Shown in pieces: positions 50,934-59,943 of a stretch of DNA of 64,000 nt. Source of the stretch: Streptomyces sp. NBC_01294 (lineage in GTDB: Bacteria; Actinomycetota; Actinomycetes; Streptomycetales; Streptomycetaceae). Within the stretch, counting starts at the first letter, position 1, and every line of letters starts with the position of its first letter. A program made the translations under genes and the position numbers. The stretch lies in contig NZ_CP108423.1 of assembly GCF_035917235.1 (NCBI RefSeq), positions 1,798,001 to 1,862,000 on the forward strand, read 5' to 3'. A model generated the notes under the pieces. It was not told the DNA's origin. It saw only the letters and a list, made by a program, of their open reading frames with translations, and searched no databases.

Positions 50934-52295
50934 TCAGCCGGCGAATGCGGGTGTGCGGACTGCGCGTTCGGTGCGCAGGGGGTTGAGGCGGTCCTCGCCG
51001 ATGCGGGCGCGCAGGGCGGGATCGGTCACGCCGAGCCCGGTCTCGGGGGCCAGCGCCAGGACGCCGACCTTCCCGGTGTGCCGGTTGAGCTGGACCCTGC
51101 GTGCGGCCTCGGCGCTCTCCTGGAGGGAGTGCACCTCGGAGAGGATCGGCATCAGGCGCCCCAGCCGGAACAGCCGGTTGCATTCCCACTGTTCCTGGAG
51201 ATTGGCGGCGTGGCTGCCGATGATGCGCTTGAGGTTCATCCACAGGTAGCGGTTGTCGAAGGTGTGCTGATAACCGGTGCTCGACCCGCAGGTGACCACG
51301 GCCCCGCCGCGACGGACGACGAAGACGGAGATGCCGAAGGTGGCCTGACCGATGAAGTCGAAGACCACGTGCGGGTCCTCGCCCACCTGTTCGCGGATGG
51401 CCCGGCCCAGCCTCTTGCCGAGTTCGATGGTCCGCTCGGGCGTCAGGGGCTCGTCGCCCCCCAGGCCGATCTCGTTGCGGTTGATCACCACGTCGCAGCC
51501 CATCCGGCGCAGCAGTTCCGCCTTCGCCTCGGAGCCGACGACGCCCACCGGGATTCCGCCGGCGTTCTTGACCAGTTGGACCGCGAAGCCTCCGAGGCCG
51601 CCGGTGGCACCCCAGATCAGGACGATGTCCCCCTGCTTGATCCGTGCGCCCCGGTCACTGACCAGCATCCGGTAGGAGGTCGCGGCGGTGAGCATGGTGC
51701 TCGCCGACTCCTCCCACGTGAGGTGCGCGGGCTTCTCCAGCAGCTGGCTGGCCCGTACGACGGTGTAGTGGGCCAGTCCCCCGAAGTTCGTCTCGAATCC
51801 CCAGATCCGCTGTTCCGCGCCCATCATGCCGTCGGCGTGGGTGGCCGGCTCCTGGTCGTCGACCTGGACGCAGGACACCACCACGTGATCGCCGGTCTTC
51901 CAGCGCCGCACGCCGGCGCCCACCCGGACGATGACGCCGGAGGCGTCGGAGCCGAGCACGTGGTACGGGAGGTCGTGGCGGGCGGCCCAGCCGCCCTGCC
52001 GGGCGAAGCGCTTGAGGAAGGAGTAGGTCGGCACCGGCTCGAAGGTCGCGGACCACACCGTGTTGTAGTTGATCGAGGAGGCCATGACCGCCACGAGGAC
52101 CTCGTCGGGGGCGATCTCGGGCATCGGCACCCGGCCGACGTGGAGGGACTTGCGCACGTCCTTGTCGCCGACGCCGCGGAACATGGCCGCGTCCTCCGCC
52201 AGGGTGTGGACGGCGAGGTAGTCGTCCGGGAGCGGCTCGCGCTCGAGCTGCTCCGCGGTGGCACCGTTCAGCACGGCCTCGGCCAGGGAATCCAT
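50934..52295 (-). CDS. ccr: Crotonyl-CoA carboxylase/reductase
   Basis: 453 residues. MDR fold with long N-terminus (KDVRKSLHVGRVPMPEIAPDEVLVAVMASSINYNTVWSA), the CO2-site Phe-Glu in IWGFETNFGGLAHY, and NADPH loop VLIWGATGGLGGFAVQLVKNAGG. Ccr reductively carboxylates crotonyl-CoA to ethylmalonyl-CoA or, without CO2, gives butyryl-CoA. Clustering with hydroxybutyryl-CoA dehydrogenase and crotonase genes suggests supply of a four-carbon or longer acyl unit for the cluster's product (inference). Confidence 0.94.
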   Translation of the reverse strand: MDSLAEAVLNGATAEQLEREPLPDDYLAVHTLAEDAAMFRGVGDKDVRKSLHVGRVPMPEIAPDEVLVAVMASSINYNTVWSATFEPVPTYSFLKRFARQGGWAARHDLPYHVLGSDASGVIVRVGAGVRRWKTGDHVVVSCVQVDDQEPATHADGMMGAEQRIWGFETNFGGLAHYTVVRASQLLEKPAHLTWEESASTMLTAATSYRMLVSDRGARIKQGDIVLIWGATGGLGGFAVQLVKNAGGIPVGVVGSEAKAELLRRMGCDVVINRNEIGLGGDEPLTPERTIELGKRLGRAIREQVGEDPHVVFDFIGQATFGISVFVVRRGGAVVTCGSSTGYQHTFDNRYLWMNLKRIIGSHAANLQEQWECNRLFRLGRLMPILSEVHSLQESAEAARRVQLNRHTGKVGVLALAPETGLGVTDPALRARIGEDRLNPLRTERAVRTPAFAG

Positions 52296-52409
52296 GTCAG
52301 TCCTTCGTCGTCGGCGCGGGCGGCCACGGGCGGTTGGCTTGGAGCGGTGTGCGGGAGGTGCGGACGGAACGCGGGGGACGGTCCCGTCCGCACCTGCTCG
52401 GGGGAAGCG

Positions 52410-53156
52410 TCAGACGACGAGGCCGCCGGCGGCCGCGATGTACTGGCCCGTCACGTAGCGGGCGTCGTCGCTCGCCAGGAAGCCGACGATGTCGGCGACG
52501 TCGTCCGGCTGGCCGATGCGGCCGAGCGGCATCATCTGGGCGATGGTGTCGAACTGGTCCTTGATCGGGGCCGTCTGGTCGGTCTCGATCAGGCCCGGCA
52601 GCACGGAGTTGACGGTGATCGCGCGGCCGCCGAGCTCCTTGGAGAGCGCGAGGCCGAGGGCCTCGACGGCCGCCTTGGTGGCGGCGTACGCGCCGACGCC
52701 CGGGAACGCGGCGTGCGTGTAACCGGTCGAGATGTTGATGATGCGACCGCCGTCGCTCACCTTGGCCGCGGCCTGGCGCAGCGAGTAGAAGGTGCCCTTG
52801 AAGTTGACGTCGACGACCTTCTCGAAGGTCTCGTCGTCCAGTTCGGCGATCGGGCCGTTGCCCGCGATGCCCGCGTTGTTCACGACGATGTCGAGCTTGC
52901 CGAAGGAGTTGAGGACCTCCTTGTAGACGCTCTCGATGTCGTTCTTGACGGCGAAGTCGGCCTTGATCGCAATGGCCTTGCCGCCGGCGGCGACGATGCT
53001 GTCGACGACCTCCTGCGCGGCGGCCGCGTTGCTCTGGTACGTCACGGCGACTTCGGCGCCGTCCGACGCCAGGCGCAGGGCGATGGCACGGCCGATGCCG
53101 CGGGAGGAAGCGGTGACCAGAGCGGACTTGCCCTGCAGGCGACCCGTGGAGCTCAT
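52410..53156 (-). CDS. FabG-like SDR oxidoreductase, first copy
   Basis: 248 residues from ATG 53156 (MSSTGRLQGKSALVTASSRGIGRAIALRLA). Cofactor loop TASSRGIG, NNAGIAGNG, catalytic Ser in INISTGYTHAAF and YxxxK in AYAATKAAVEAL; a classical SDR, usually NADPH-dependent 3-ketoacyl reductase or alcohol dehydrogenase. The frame extends upstream through the palindrome region without a good site. Its AT content is slightly higher than neighbours. It is first in an operon with ccr and hbd; 114 bases lie before ccr. Confidence 0.88.
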   Translation of the reverse strand: MSSTGRLQGKSALVTASSRGIGRAIALRLASDGAEVAVTYQSNAAAAQEVVDSIVAAGGKAIAIKADFAVKNDIESVYKEVLNSFGKLDIVVNNAGIAGNGPIAELDDETFEKVVDVNFKGTFYSLRQAAAKVSDGGRIINISTGYTHAAFPGVGAYAATKAAVEALGLALSKELGGRAITVNSVLPGLIETDQTAPIKDQFDTIAQMMPLGRIGQPDDVADIVGFLASDDARYVTGQYIAAAGGLVV

Positions 53157-53196
53157 GGAAAAACCAGACCTTTCGGCGGGGTTGGAAGGGATGACA

Positions 53197-53236
53197 TGAA
53201 ACTTACCCGGAGATAGTTTCATTCGCAAGCATGTAA
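53197..53236. promoter_or_regulatory. Operator region upstream of SDR-ccr-hbd unit
   Basis: Perfect inverted repeat ATGAAACT / AGTTTCAT with an 11-base spacer (53197-53223), overlapping at its right end a CGCAAGCAT half of the cluster's MarR motif (53225-53233). On the minus strand that half reads ATGCTTGCG, as upstream of the first MarR gene. Located 41-80 bases before the SDR start. Confidence 0.6.
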
Positions 53237-54877
53237 TCAGGAAGGAAGTTCAACGGAGAGCGCGTGCCGGAAGACGTTGCGCGGGTCCCACTTGGCCTTG
53301 ACCTGCCGCAGCCTGGGGTAGTTGTCCTTGTAGTAGAGGCGGTGCCACGGAATGCCCGAGGAGTTCCAGGCCGGGTCCCTCACGTCCGCGTCCGCGTAGT
53401 TGATGAACATGCCGTCCGTGACGCCGTCGAGACCGGGCACGCCCCCCGTCTCGCTGTAGAGGTCGCGGAAGAACTCCCGCAGCCAGGCCAGGTGCTTCGC
53501 GTCGTCCGCGGGACTGGTCCACAACACGGCGGTCTGCACCTTCAGGACCGAGTCCCGCTGGGCGACCGCCGTGGCGTCCGGGGCGAGCGTGTTGACCTTG
53601 CCTCCGTACGCGGAGATCAGCATCAGCGCGCCCCCGTAGGAGTAGTCGGTGCGCGTCAGGTGCCGGTACATGGCATCGACCTGGGCGTCCGTGAAGTTCT
53701 TCCGCTGGTAGGCCGGCTTGCCCTTGAAGCGGAACAGCGGGTCCGGGCCGGTGAACCCGGACCACTGGGTGGCGTGCAGCCAGGTCACCTTGCGGTGGTC
53801 CGCGACCTGCGCCGTGACGCCGACGCCCGCGCCGACGTAGGCGATGAAGTCCTGGAGCATCCTCTCGGCGTTCGGGACGCCCGCATCGACCTGGGTGGTC
53901 AGCGAGACGGCTCCCCCGGCCTTGTGGGCCGGCTTGAGCTCGCTGAACAGCGCGAGCTCCGGGGCGTTCGGGCCGCTGAACCGCACGTGCCAGTCGCCGT
54001 AGTTCTTCATCAGCTGTGTGAACCCGGCCCGGGTCAGCTCGGCCCAGGACCAGGAGACGGTCGAGATCCACACTTCGGAAGGCGGCTGCGGCAGCAGCTG
54101 CGCCGGATTGCTTCCCGAGGCCCCGGGGGTGCGCAGCCAGTAGCGGGTGACGACACCGAAGTTGCCGCCGCCCCCGCCCGTGTGGGCCCACCACAGGTCG
54201 CGGTGGGGGTCGGAGGGCTCCCGCGTGGCGATCACCGCGCGCGCCGTTCCGGCGGCATTCACCGTGACCACCTCGACCGCGTACACGTAGTCGCTGATCA
54301 GGCCGAGCTTGCGGGACAGGGCCCCGTATCCCCCGCCCTGGATGTGACCGCCCGCGCCGACCGTCGGGCAGGCGCCGCCGGGGACCGTCACTCCCCAGGT
54401 CTTGAAGAGGACCTCGTAGACGTGCCCGAGCTTGGCACCGGCCTCGACGACGAAGGCGTTGCGGCCGGTGTCGAAGGAGACGGCGTTCATCCGCGACAGG
54501 TCGACGACGACCTTGACGTCGGGGTTGGCGACGAAGTCCTCGTAGCAGTGGCCGCCGCTGCGGACCGCGATCCGCTTGCCGGCGGCGACCGCCTCCTGGA
54601 CCGCACTGACCACGTGGGCGGTGGTGGCGACGACGCGCACCGATTCCGGGGTGCCGACGAAGCGGGCGTTGGTGCCGCGCACCAGGTCCGGGTACCGCAC
54701 GTCGGACGGCCCCACCGTGGCCGCACCCCCGGAGGTCAGGCCGGTCGACACCGTCGGCTCCGTACCGGCCGCGAACGCGGACCGGGCGCCGGCCAGCCCC
54801 GTGCCGCCGAGGACGGCGGCGCCCGCGCCGACGGCGGTTCCCGCGACGAACCGTCTGCGGGTCGTTGTGTTGCTCAC
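53237..54877 (-). CDS. BBE-family bicovalent FAD oxidase, Tat-exported
   Basis: 546 residues, GTG 54877 with AAGGAG upstream. The N-terminus TTTRRRFVAGTAVGAGAAVLGG is a twin-arginine signal, cut about residue 37, so the enzyme acts outside the cell. FAD_binding_4 domain with RSGGHCYEDF (His110, 8α-histidyl link) and GGACPTVGAGGHIQGGGYG (Cys170, second link), as in berberine bridge and aclacinomycin oxidoreductase-type enzymes. C-terminal BBE motif NYADADVRDPAWN with YYKDNYPRLRQVKAKWDPRNVF. It may oxidise the exported product. One base after the MFS stop. Confidence 0.92.
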   Translation of the reverse strand: MSNTTTRRRFVAGTAVGAGAAVLGGTGLAGARSAFAAGTEPTVSTGLTSGGAATVGPSDVRYPDLVRGTNARFVGTPESVRVVATTAHVVSAVQEAVAAGKRIAVRSGGHCYEDFVANPDVKVVVDLSRMNAVSFDTGRNAFVVEAGAKLGHVYEVLFKTWGVTVPGGACPTVGAGGHIQGGGYGALSRKLGLISDYVYAVEVVTVNAAGTARAVIATREPSDPHRDLWWAHTGGGGGNFGVVTRYWLRTPGASGSNPAQLLPQPPSEVWISTVSWSWAELTRAGFTQLMKNYGDWHVRFSGPNAPELALFSELKPAHKAGGAVSLTTQVDAGVPNAERMLQDFIAYVGAGVGVTAQVADHRKVTWLHATQWSGFTGPDPLFRFKGKPAYQRKNFTDAQVDAMYRHLTRTDYSYGGALMLISAYGGKVNTLAPDATAVAQRDSVLKVQTAVLWTSPADDAKHLAWLREFFRDLYSETGGVPGLDGVTDGMFINYADADVRDPAWNSSGIPWHRLYYKDNYPRLRQVKAKWDPRNVFRHALSVELPS

Positions 54878-54878
54878 G

Positions 54879-56117
54879 TCATACTCCTTGGCTATCGGTC
54901 GAATGTGCGGCGGTCCGCCCGCCGGGCGTCGCGGGAGCGGGGGTCGCCGAGGCGTGGAGGTGCGGTACGGCGGCCCGTCGTTCGCCGCGCCACTCCCACC
55001 ACGCGATCACGCCCCCGGCACAGGTGAGCAGCGATCCGGCGGTGAAGACGGCCGTCAGCCCGAACCCGGCGTCCAGCACCCGCCCGCCGAGCCAGGACCC
55101 CGCTGCGATCGCGGCCTGGACGGAGGCGATGCTCATCGACACCGCGAGGGTGGGGGCGCGGCCCGCCGCCGAGTTGAGGATGCGTGCGCCCAGGCCCGGG
55201 TTGAGGGCGAAGAACAGCACGCTGAAGGCGATCAGTGCCGGCACGGTCGCGACGGGGTGGGACGCGACGGCGGCAAAGACCAGGAGGACCAGGGTGAGGA
55301 GTCCGAGGAAGACGGTGAGGGATCCCAGCAGCGCACGGTCGGCCAGCTTTCCGCCGAGCGCACCGCCCGCCAGCGATCCCAGCCCGAACAGGAACAACAG
55401 CACGGTGACGGCCTGCGGGCCGAAACCGCTGACGTGTTGCAGCACGGGGGTCAGGAAGGTGAAGGCTCCGAAGCCGCCGGTCATCGCGACGACCGTCATC
55501 AGCAGGGCCACCAGCACCCGGCGGTCGCGCAGCACGCCGAACTCCGCCGAGACGCCGCCGGAAGGGGCGGCCGCGGTACGGGGAACCAGGACCACCACGG
55601 CCACCAGCGCGGCCAGGCTGAGGAGGGTCACCCCCCAGAACGTCGCGCGCCAGGTCCACTGCTGGGCCAGCATCAGCCCCAACGGCACCCCGAGGATGGT
55701 CGAGAGGTTGACGCCGATGATGATGCGGGCCACGGCGCTGCCCGACTTCGCGGGTCCCGCGATCTCCGAGGCCGTGACCAGGGCGATCGCGAACATCGTG
55801 CAGTGGGCGAGGGCGGAGGCGACCCTCGCGGCCATCAGCGTCCCGTACCCCGGTGCCAGCGCCGCGGCGAGATTGCCGGCCGTGAACAGGACCAGCAGCC
55901 CGATGAGCAGGGGACGGCGGGGAAGTCTGCTGGTCAGCAGGGTGACGAGCGGACCCCCGACGACCACGGTCACGGCGTAGCCCGAGACCAGCAGGCCCGC
56001 TTGGCTGAGGGACACTCCGAGATCGGTGGAGAGCTGGGGAAGCAGTCCGGCGATCACCGACTCGGCGGTGCCGAGGCCGAACACGCTGAGCACGAGGGCG
56101 AACAGGGGCGCCGGCAT
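54879..56117 (-). CDS. MFS transporter, drug-efflux type
   Basis: 412 residues from ATG 56117, preceded by GGAGGACCTCCTC. About twelve membrane segments with FALVLSVFGLGTAESVIAGLLPQLSTDLGVS at the start and the motif A-like LLTSRLPRRPLLIGLLVLF loop; of the AraJ/Bcr-like arabinose efflux permease group. In an operon with P450 and flavoprotein genes, it is the likely exporter or self-resistance pump for the cluster product. Confidence 0.9.
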   Translation of the reverse strand: MPAPLFALVLSVFGLGTAESVIAGLLPQLSTDLGVSLSQAGLLVSGYAVTVVVGGPLVTLLTSRLPRRPLLIGLLVLFTAGNLAAALAPGYGTLMAARVASALAHCTMFAIALVTASEIAGPAKSGSAVARIIIGVNLSTILGVPLGLMLAQQWTWRATFWGVTLLSLAALVAVVVLVPRTAAAPSGGVSAEFGVLRDRRVLVALLMTVVAMTGGFGAFTFLTPVLQHVSGFGPQAVTVLLFLFGLGSLAGGALGGKLADRALLGSLTVFLGLLTLVLLVFAAVASHPVATVPALIAFSVLFFALNPGLGARILNSAAGRAPTLAVSMSIASVQAAIAAGSWLGGRVLDAGFGLTAVFTAGSLLTCAGGVIAWWEWRGERRAAVPHLHASATPAPATPGGRTAAHSTDSQGV

Positions 56118-56183
56118 GAGGAGGTCCTCCCGGAGGAACGTGCGGCGGAACGAGGAGCGAGGGGATGGGGACCGCACGGTGGA

Positions 56184-57410
56184 TCAGCTCAGGTGCACGG
56201 GGAGTTCGAAGAGCCCGCGGATCAGCAGCCCCTGGCGCCAGCGCAGGAGCTCGGCCGATGCCGCGAGCCGGATGCCGGGGAAGCGGCTCACCAGGCTGCC
56301 GACGGCGATCTGGCCCTCCATCCGGGCCAGCGGGGCGCCGAGGCAGTAGTGCAGGCCCTGACCGAAGACGAGGTGCCCGGAGTCGCCCCGGGTGATGTCG
56401 AAGGTGTCCGGGTTCTCGAAGCGCTGCGGGTCGCGGCTCGCCGAGGCGAGCGAGATCAGGACCGGTGCCCCTTCGGGTATCAGGACGCCGCCGACGTCGA
56501 TCGGTTCGGTGGCGAAGCGCCAGGTGGCCACCTCCACCGACCCCTCGTACCGCAGGAACTCCTCGACGGCTCCGGTGATCAGCGACGGGTCGTTCTGCAG
56601 CAGTGCCATCTGGTCGGGGTGCTGCATCAGCGCGAGCATCCCGTTGGCGATCAGGTGGACGGTGGTCTCGTGGCCGCCGACCAGGATCAGGAAGGACATG
56701 GCGGTCAGCTCGGCGTGCGAGAGCCTCTGGCCGTCGTCACGGGCCTCGATGAGGGCGCTGATCAGGTCGTCGCCCGGATTCTCGGCCTTGTGCTCGATCA
56801 GCTCGGCGATGTAGGTCCCGAGCTGGAGCGAGGCGTCGGCGACGCGTGCGTGACCCGCCTCGTCGGCGACGAGGGTGGAGAGCGCGGTCGACCACTCGTG
56901 GATGCGGTCGACGTCGTCGAGGGGGACGCCGAGCAGCTCGCAGATCACGGTGACCGGCAGACGGAAGGCGAATTCCCGGAGCAGGTCGACCGGGCCCTCA
57001 AGGCCTTCCATGTGGTCCAGCAGGTCGTCGGTGATCTGCTGGATCCGGCCGCGCAGGGATTCGATCCGGCGCGGGGTGAACCCCTTGTGGACCAGCCGCC
57101 GCAGCCGCGTGTGGTCCGGCGGGTCGACGTTGAGCAGGTGGCGCACGAGGGAGGCGTCCTCGCCGTCGGTCGGCTGGGCGACGGTGGCCCGCCACTGAGC
57201 TGCGACGCGGTTGGGGTCCTTGCTCAGCCGCTCGTCCGTCAGCGCGTCCTTGGCGTCCGCGAAGCGGGTGACGAGCCAGAACTCGCCGCCGTCCGGCAGG
57301 GTCATGTGGCTGACCGGGGCCTGGGCGCGGAGGCGTGCGTAGAGGGCGTACGGGTTCGGCTCGCCGCCGAATCCGATGGATTCGGGCTTGCTGGATGTTG
57401 CCGTGGTCAT
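56184..57410 (-). CDS. Cytochrome P450, second copy
   Basis: 408 residues. I-helix GGHETT (245-250), ExxR in EEFLRYEG, heme loop FGQGLHYCLGAP with Cys356. A CYP105/107-like soluble class I enzyme, only distantly like the P450 at 45225. It lies in an operon with the acyltransferase upstream and MFS and flavoprotein genes downstream and so probably tailors the product before export. Confidence 0.93.
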   Translation of the reverse strand: MTTATSSKPESIGFGGEPNPYALYARLRAQAPVSHMTLPDGGEFWLVTRFADAKDALTDERLSKDPNRVAAQWRATVAQPTDGEDASLVRHLLNVDPPDHTRLRRLVHKGFTPRRIESLRGRIQQITDDLLDHMEGLEGPVDLLREFAFRLPVTVICELLGVPLDDVDRIHEWSTALSTLVADEAGHARVADASLQLGTYIAELIEHKAENPGDDLISALIEARDDGQRLSHAELTAMSFLILVGGHETTVHLIANGMLALMQHPDQMALLQNDPSLITGAVEEFLRYEGSVEVATWRFATEPIDVGGVLIPEGAPVLISLASASRDPQRFENPDTFDITRGDSGHLVFGQGLHYCLGAPLARMEGQIAVGSLVSRFPGIRLAASAELLRWRQGLLIRGLFELPVHLS

Positions 57411-57500
57411 GGGGTTCTCCCGAGGCTGAGAAGTGGTCGTGGTGGCGACGTCGGACGGCTCGGTGCCGGCCCGATCGGACGGTCCGGTCAGACGGCCCGG

Positions 57501-58742
57501 TCAGACGGTCCGGGCGGGCTCGCGTGCCGACCCGGACCCGGCGTCGTCGGACCCTGCGTCGGCCCCGGACCCGGACCCGGACTCCGCGCCGGAGCCTGCC
57601 GCGGTGCCGGGCGTCCGGTGCGCGGCCGCGCGGTCGGCCTTCGGCTTGCTCCAGCGCCGCATCGCGGGGTTCTCCACCCACGCGTGCAGGGCCCAGGCCA
57701 CGAGGAGGCTGAGCACGAGACCGCCGGCCAGCAGCAGGATGCCGGTGGCGACGTCCCACCCCTGCGGGTGGCCGAGCTTGCCGCGCACCCAGATGAGTAC
57801 GACCACGTGGACCAGGTAGAAGGCGTAACTGACCTCGCCGAGCCACGTCGTGACGCGGCCGCGCAGGAGGGTGCGCCTGCCCTCGGTGTCCGCGACGGCG
57901 GCGGCGGGGACCAGGAGGGCCAGGGGGATGATGGTGGCGGCGTTCAGCCCGTAGACGTACGGGAGTTCACCGGCCAGGGCGTAGCAGGCGAGGAAGAGCA
58001 GCGCGGCCGGTCCCACGCCGACCCGGATCCAGCGGCCGTTCATGACGAGCTTCGCCAGCAGGATGCCGAGCAGGAAGTCCAGGGCGCGCACGGGCGGGAA
58101 GGCGTAGACGAACCAGAACTGGTACAGGCCGATCGGCTGGCCGTCGGGCATGGCCGGGTCGGCCGGCAGGACGAACTGCGCGAAGACGGCGACCGCGAAG
58201 ACCGCGGCGACGGTACCGCCGGCCCACCACCACAACCGCTCGACGCGGATCTTGTTCACCCAGCGCAGGAGCAGCGGGAAGGACAGGTAGAAGAGGACTT
58301 CGCAGGCGAGCGACCAGCTCGGCGGATTGACGCTGAACAGCACGTCGTACCGGGGGAACCAGGACTGGATCAGCAGCAGGTTGGGGACGGCCTGGTGCCA
58401 CTGGGTGGCCGTGGAGAGCAGCAGCAGCGCGGCCACGAAGGTGACGACGTGGTTGGGGTAGACCTTCGCCACCCGGCGCCGCAGGTAGCGGCCGAACGTG
58501 TCCTTCTTGCGGGCGGACCAGGTGAGGACGAAACCGCTCAGGATGAAGAAGAAGGAGACGCCGACGTGTCCGGCGTTGATGAACAGGTCCCGGTAGAAGG
58601 ACACGACGTCCTGGTCCGAGAAGACGTTCACCCAGATGCCGTGGTGCAGGAAGACCAGGACGGCGGCGATGAACCGTATGCCGGTCAGCGAGGGCAGCCG
58701 GGAACTGCTCCCCGTCGCAGGGGATTCCGTGGTTCTGGGCAT
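57501..58742 (-). CDS. Acyltransferase 3 family membrane protein
   Basis: 413 residues. OafA/NolL-type acyltransferase: LTGIRFIAAVLVFLHHGIWVN (catalytic His pair region), VSFFFILSGFVLTWSARKK (FFxxSGF motif) and about ten hydrophobic segments. Such enzymes move acyl groups from acyl-CoA to sugars, macrolides (as in MdmB-like 3-O-acylation) or polysaccharides at the membrane. First of a four-gene leftward operon; its start is 64 bases from a perfect palindrome shared with the divergent oxidoreductase. C-terminal 40 residues are Ser/Gly/Ala-rich. Confidence 0.88.
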   Translation of the reverse strand: MPRTTESPATGSSSRLPSLTGIRFIAAVLVFLHHGIWVNVFSDQDVVSFYRDLFINAGHVGVSFFFILSGFVLTWSARKKDTFGRYLRRRVAKVYPNHVVTFVAALLLLSTATQWHQAVPNLLLIQSWFPRYDVLFSVNPPSWSLACEVLFYLSFPLLLRWVNKIRVERLWWWAGGTVAAVFAVAVFAQFVLPADPAMPDGQPIGLYQFWFVYAFPPVRALDFLLGILLAKLVMNGRWIRVGVGPAALLFLACYALAGELPYVYGLNAATIIPLALLVPAAAVADTEGRRTLLRGRVTTWLGEVSYAFYLVHVVVLIWVRGKLGHPQGWDVATGILLLAGGLVLSLLVAWALHAWVENPAMRRWSKPKADRAAAHRTPGTAAGSGAESGSGSGADAGSDDAGSGSAREPARTV

Positions 58743-58806
58743 GGGGGAGGAACCTCCGGGAGGGCAGGGGGCGTTGGGGCGGTGACGCCATCCTAGGAAG
58801 AGTAAT

Positions 58807-58822
58807 ATGCTTGCGCAAGCAT
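58807..58822. promoter_or_regulatory. Perfect MarR-type palindrome between acyltransferase and MDR genes
   Basis: ATGCTTGCGCAAGCAT, a perfect 16-base palindrome, in the 128-base divergent region. It is the cleanest copy of the motif found upstream of both MarR genes and the SDR-ccr-hbd unit. Confidence 0.75.
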
Positions 58823-58870
58823 TTATGATGTACGGAGTTTGTTCGTTCCGACCTGTCGAAAGGCACCACC

Positions 58871-59779
58871 ATGCGCGCGCTGACCCTGCCCCAGTACGGC
58901 GACCCCGACCAGCTGACGGTCACGGAGGTCCCCCGTCCGGCCCCGGGGCCCGGGCAGATCCTCGTCCGTACCGCGGCGACGGCCGTGAACCCCGTCGACC
59001 TGCTCGTCCGTTCGGGCGCGCTGGCCGACAGTCTCGCCCACCCCTTCCCGCTCATCCTCGGCTGGGACCTGTCCGGCACCGTCGAGGCCGTCGGCGAAGG
59101 GACGGACCGCTTCTCCCCCGGCGACCGGATCGTGGCCATGTCCGCCCAGTACGCGACCGGTGTGGGCACCCACGCGGAGTACGTCGCCCTGGACGCGGCC
59201 CTGGCCGCCCCCGCCCCCACCACCGTCGACCTGGTCCACGCGGCGGCGCTGCCCCTGGCCGGCCTCACGGCGTACCAGGCACTGGAGCGGGCGGCCCTGC
59301 GGGCCGGCGAGACCCTCCTGGTCAGCGGCGCCGTCGGGGCCGTCGGCGGGTTCGCGATCCAGCTCGCCGTCTCCAGGGGCACGCGCGTGATCGCGCTCGC
59401 CCGGCCCGAGGACGCCGAACTCGCCCGCGCACTGGGAGCCGAGAGCGCCATCTCCTCGGCCGGGCCCGTCCCCTCCGGCATCGCCGACGTCCTGCTGGAG
59501 ACGGCGGGCATCGCACCGCGCGTCATCGGCGCGGTGCGGGACGGCGGGCGCGCGGTCTCCGTCTACGCCCCCGAGCCGCCCAAGGAGGAGCGCGGGATCA
59601 CCGTGTCCCAGACCTTCGTCGAGCAGGACGGCGACCAGCTCGCGACCCTTTCCGGCCTGGTGGACGAGGGCGTCCTCACGCTGCGCGTGGCCGCGGTGGG
59701 CGACTTCACCGAGGGCCCCGAGGCACACCGCCGGCTGGCCGTCGGCGGCACCCGCGGCAAGCTCCTGCTCACCCCCTAG
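58871..59779 (+). CDS. NADP-dependent MDR oxidoreductase, zinc-free
   Basis: 302 residues from ATG 58871 (GAAAGG upstream). MRALTLPQYGDPDQLTVTEVP, VNPVDLLVRSG, GWDLSGTVEAVGEG, PLAGLTAYQALERAALRAGETLLVSGAVGAVGGFAIQLA (nucleotide loop VSGAVGAVGG), and the C-terminal VGGTRGKLLLTP mark a quinone oxidoreductase-like enzyme. It is paralogous in type to the gene at 19151 but clearly diverged. It shares the palindrome 58807-58822 with the acyltransferase operon. Confidence 0.88.
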   Translation: MRALTLPQYGDPDQLTVTEVPRPAPGPGQILVRTAATAVNPVDLLVRSGALADSLAHPFPLILGWDLSGTVEAVGEGTDRFSPGDRIVAMSAQYATGVGTHAEYVALDAALAAPAPTTVDLVHAAALPLAGLTAYQALERAALRAGETLLVSGAVGAVGGFAIQLAVSRGTRVIALARPEDAELARALGAESAISSAGPVPSGIADVLLETAGIAPRVIGAVRDGGRAVSVYAPEPPKEERGITVSQTFVEQDGDQLATLSGLVDEGVLTLRVAAVGDFTEGPEAHRRLAVGGTRGKLLLTP

Positions 59780-59867
59780 GTGGGTCGTCGAAGTCCCGGC
59801 GCCCGTGAGGCCGGTGGCTCCGCCGGCCTCGCGGGCCCGGGCCGCGCGCGGCCCCTCTGCACGCCCG

Positions 59868-59918
59868 CACGCACGGACGCTCGGCCGGGAAGTCTTCCCG
59901 GCCGAGCGTCCGTGCGTG
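59868..59918. terminator. Strong bidirectional terminator
   Basis: 25-base perfect arms (59868-59892 and 59894-59918) with a one-base centre (GGGAAG-T-CTTCCC), between convergent genes. Stem sequence is GC-rich with no T-run; the arms begin CACGCACGGACGCTCGG. Confidence 0.9.
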
Positions 59919-59943
59919 GGGGGCCGTGCGGCCGGTGAGGTGC

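Noticed and set aside
54576-58796. A 1406-codon open frame on the plus strand.
   Set aside because: It is antisense to four well-supported genes (flavoprotein, MFS, P450, acyltransferase) and its translation is Gly/Arg/His/Asp-rich low-complexity, the usual shadow of high-GC coding DNA.
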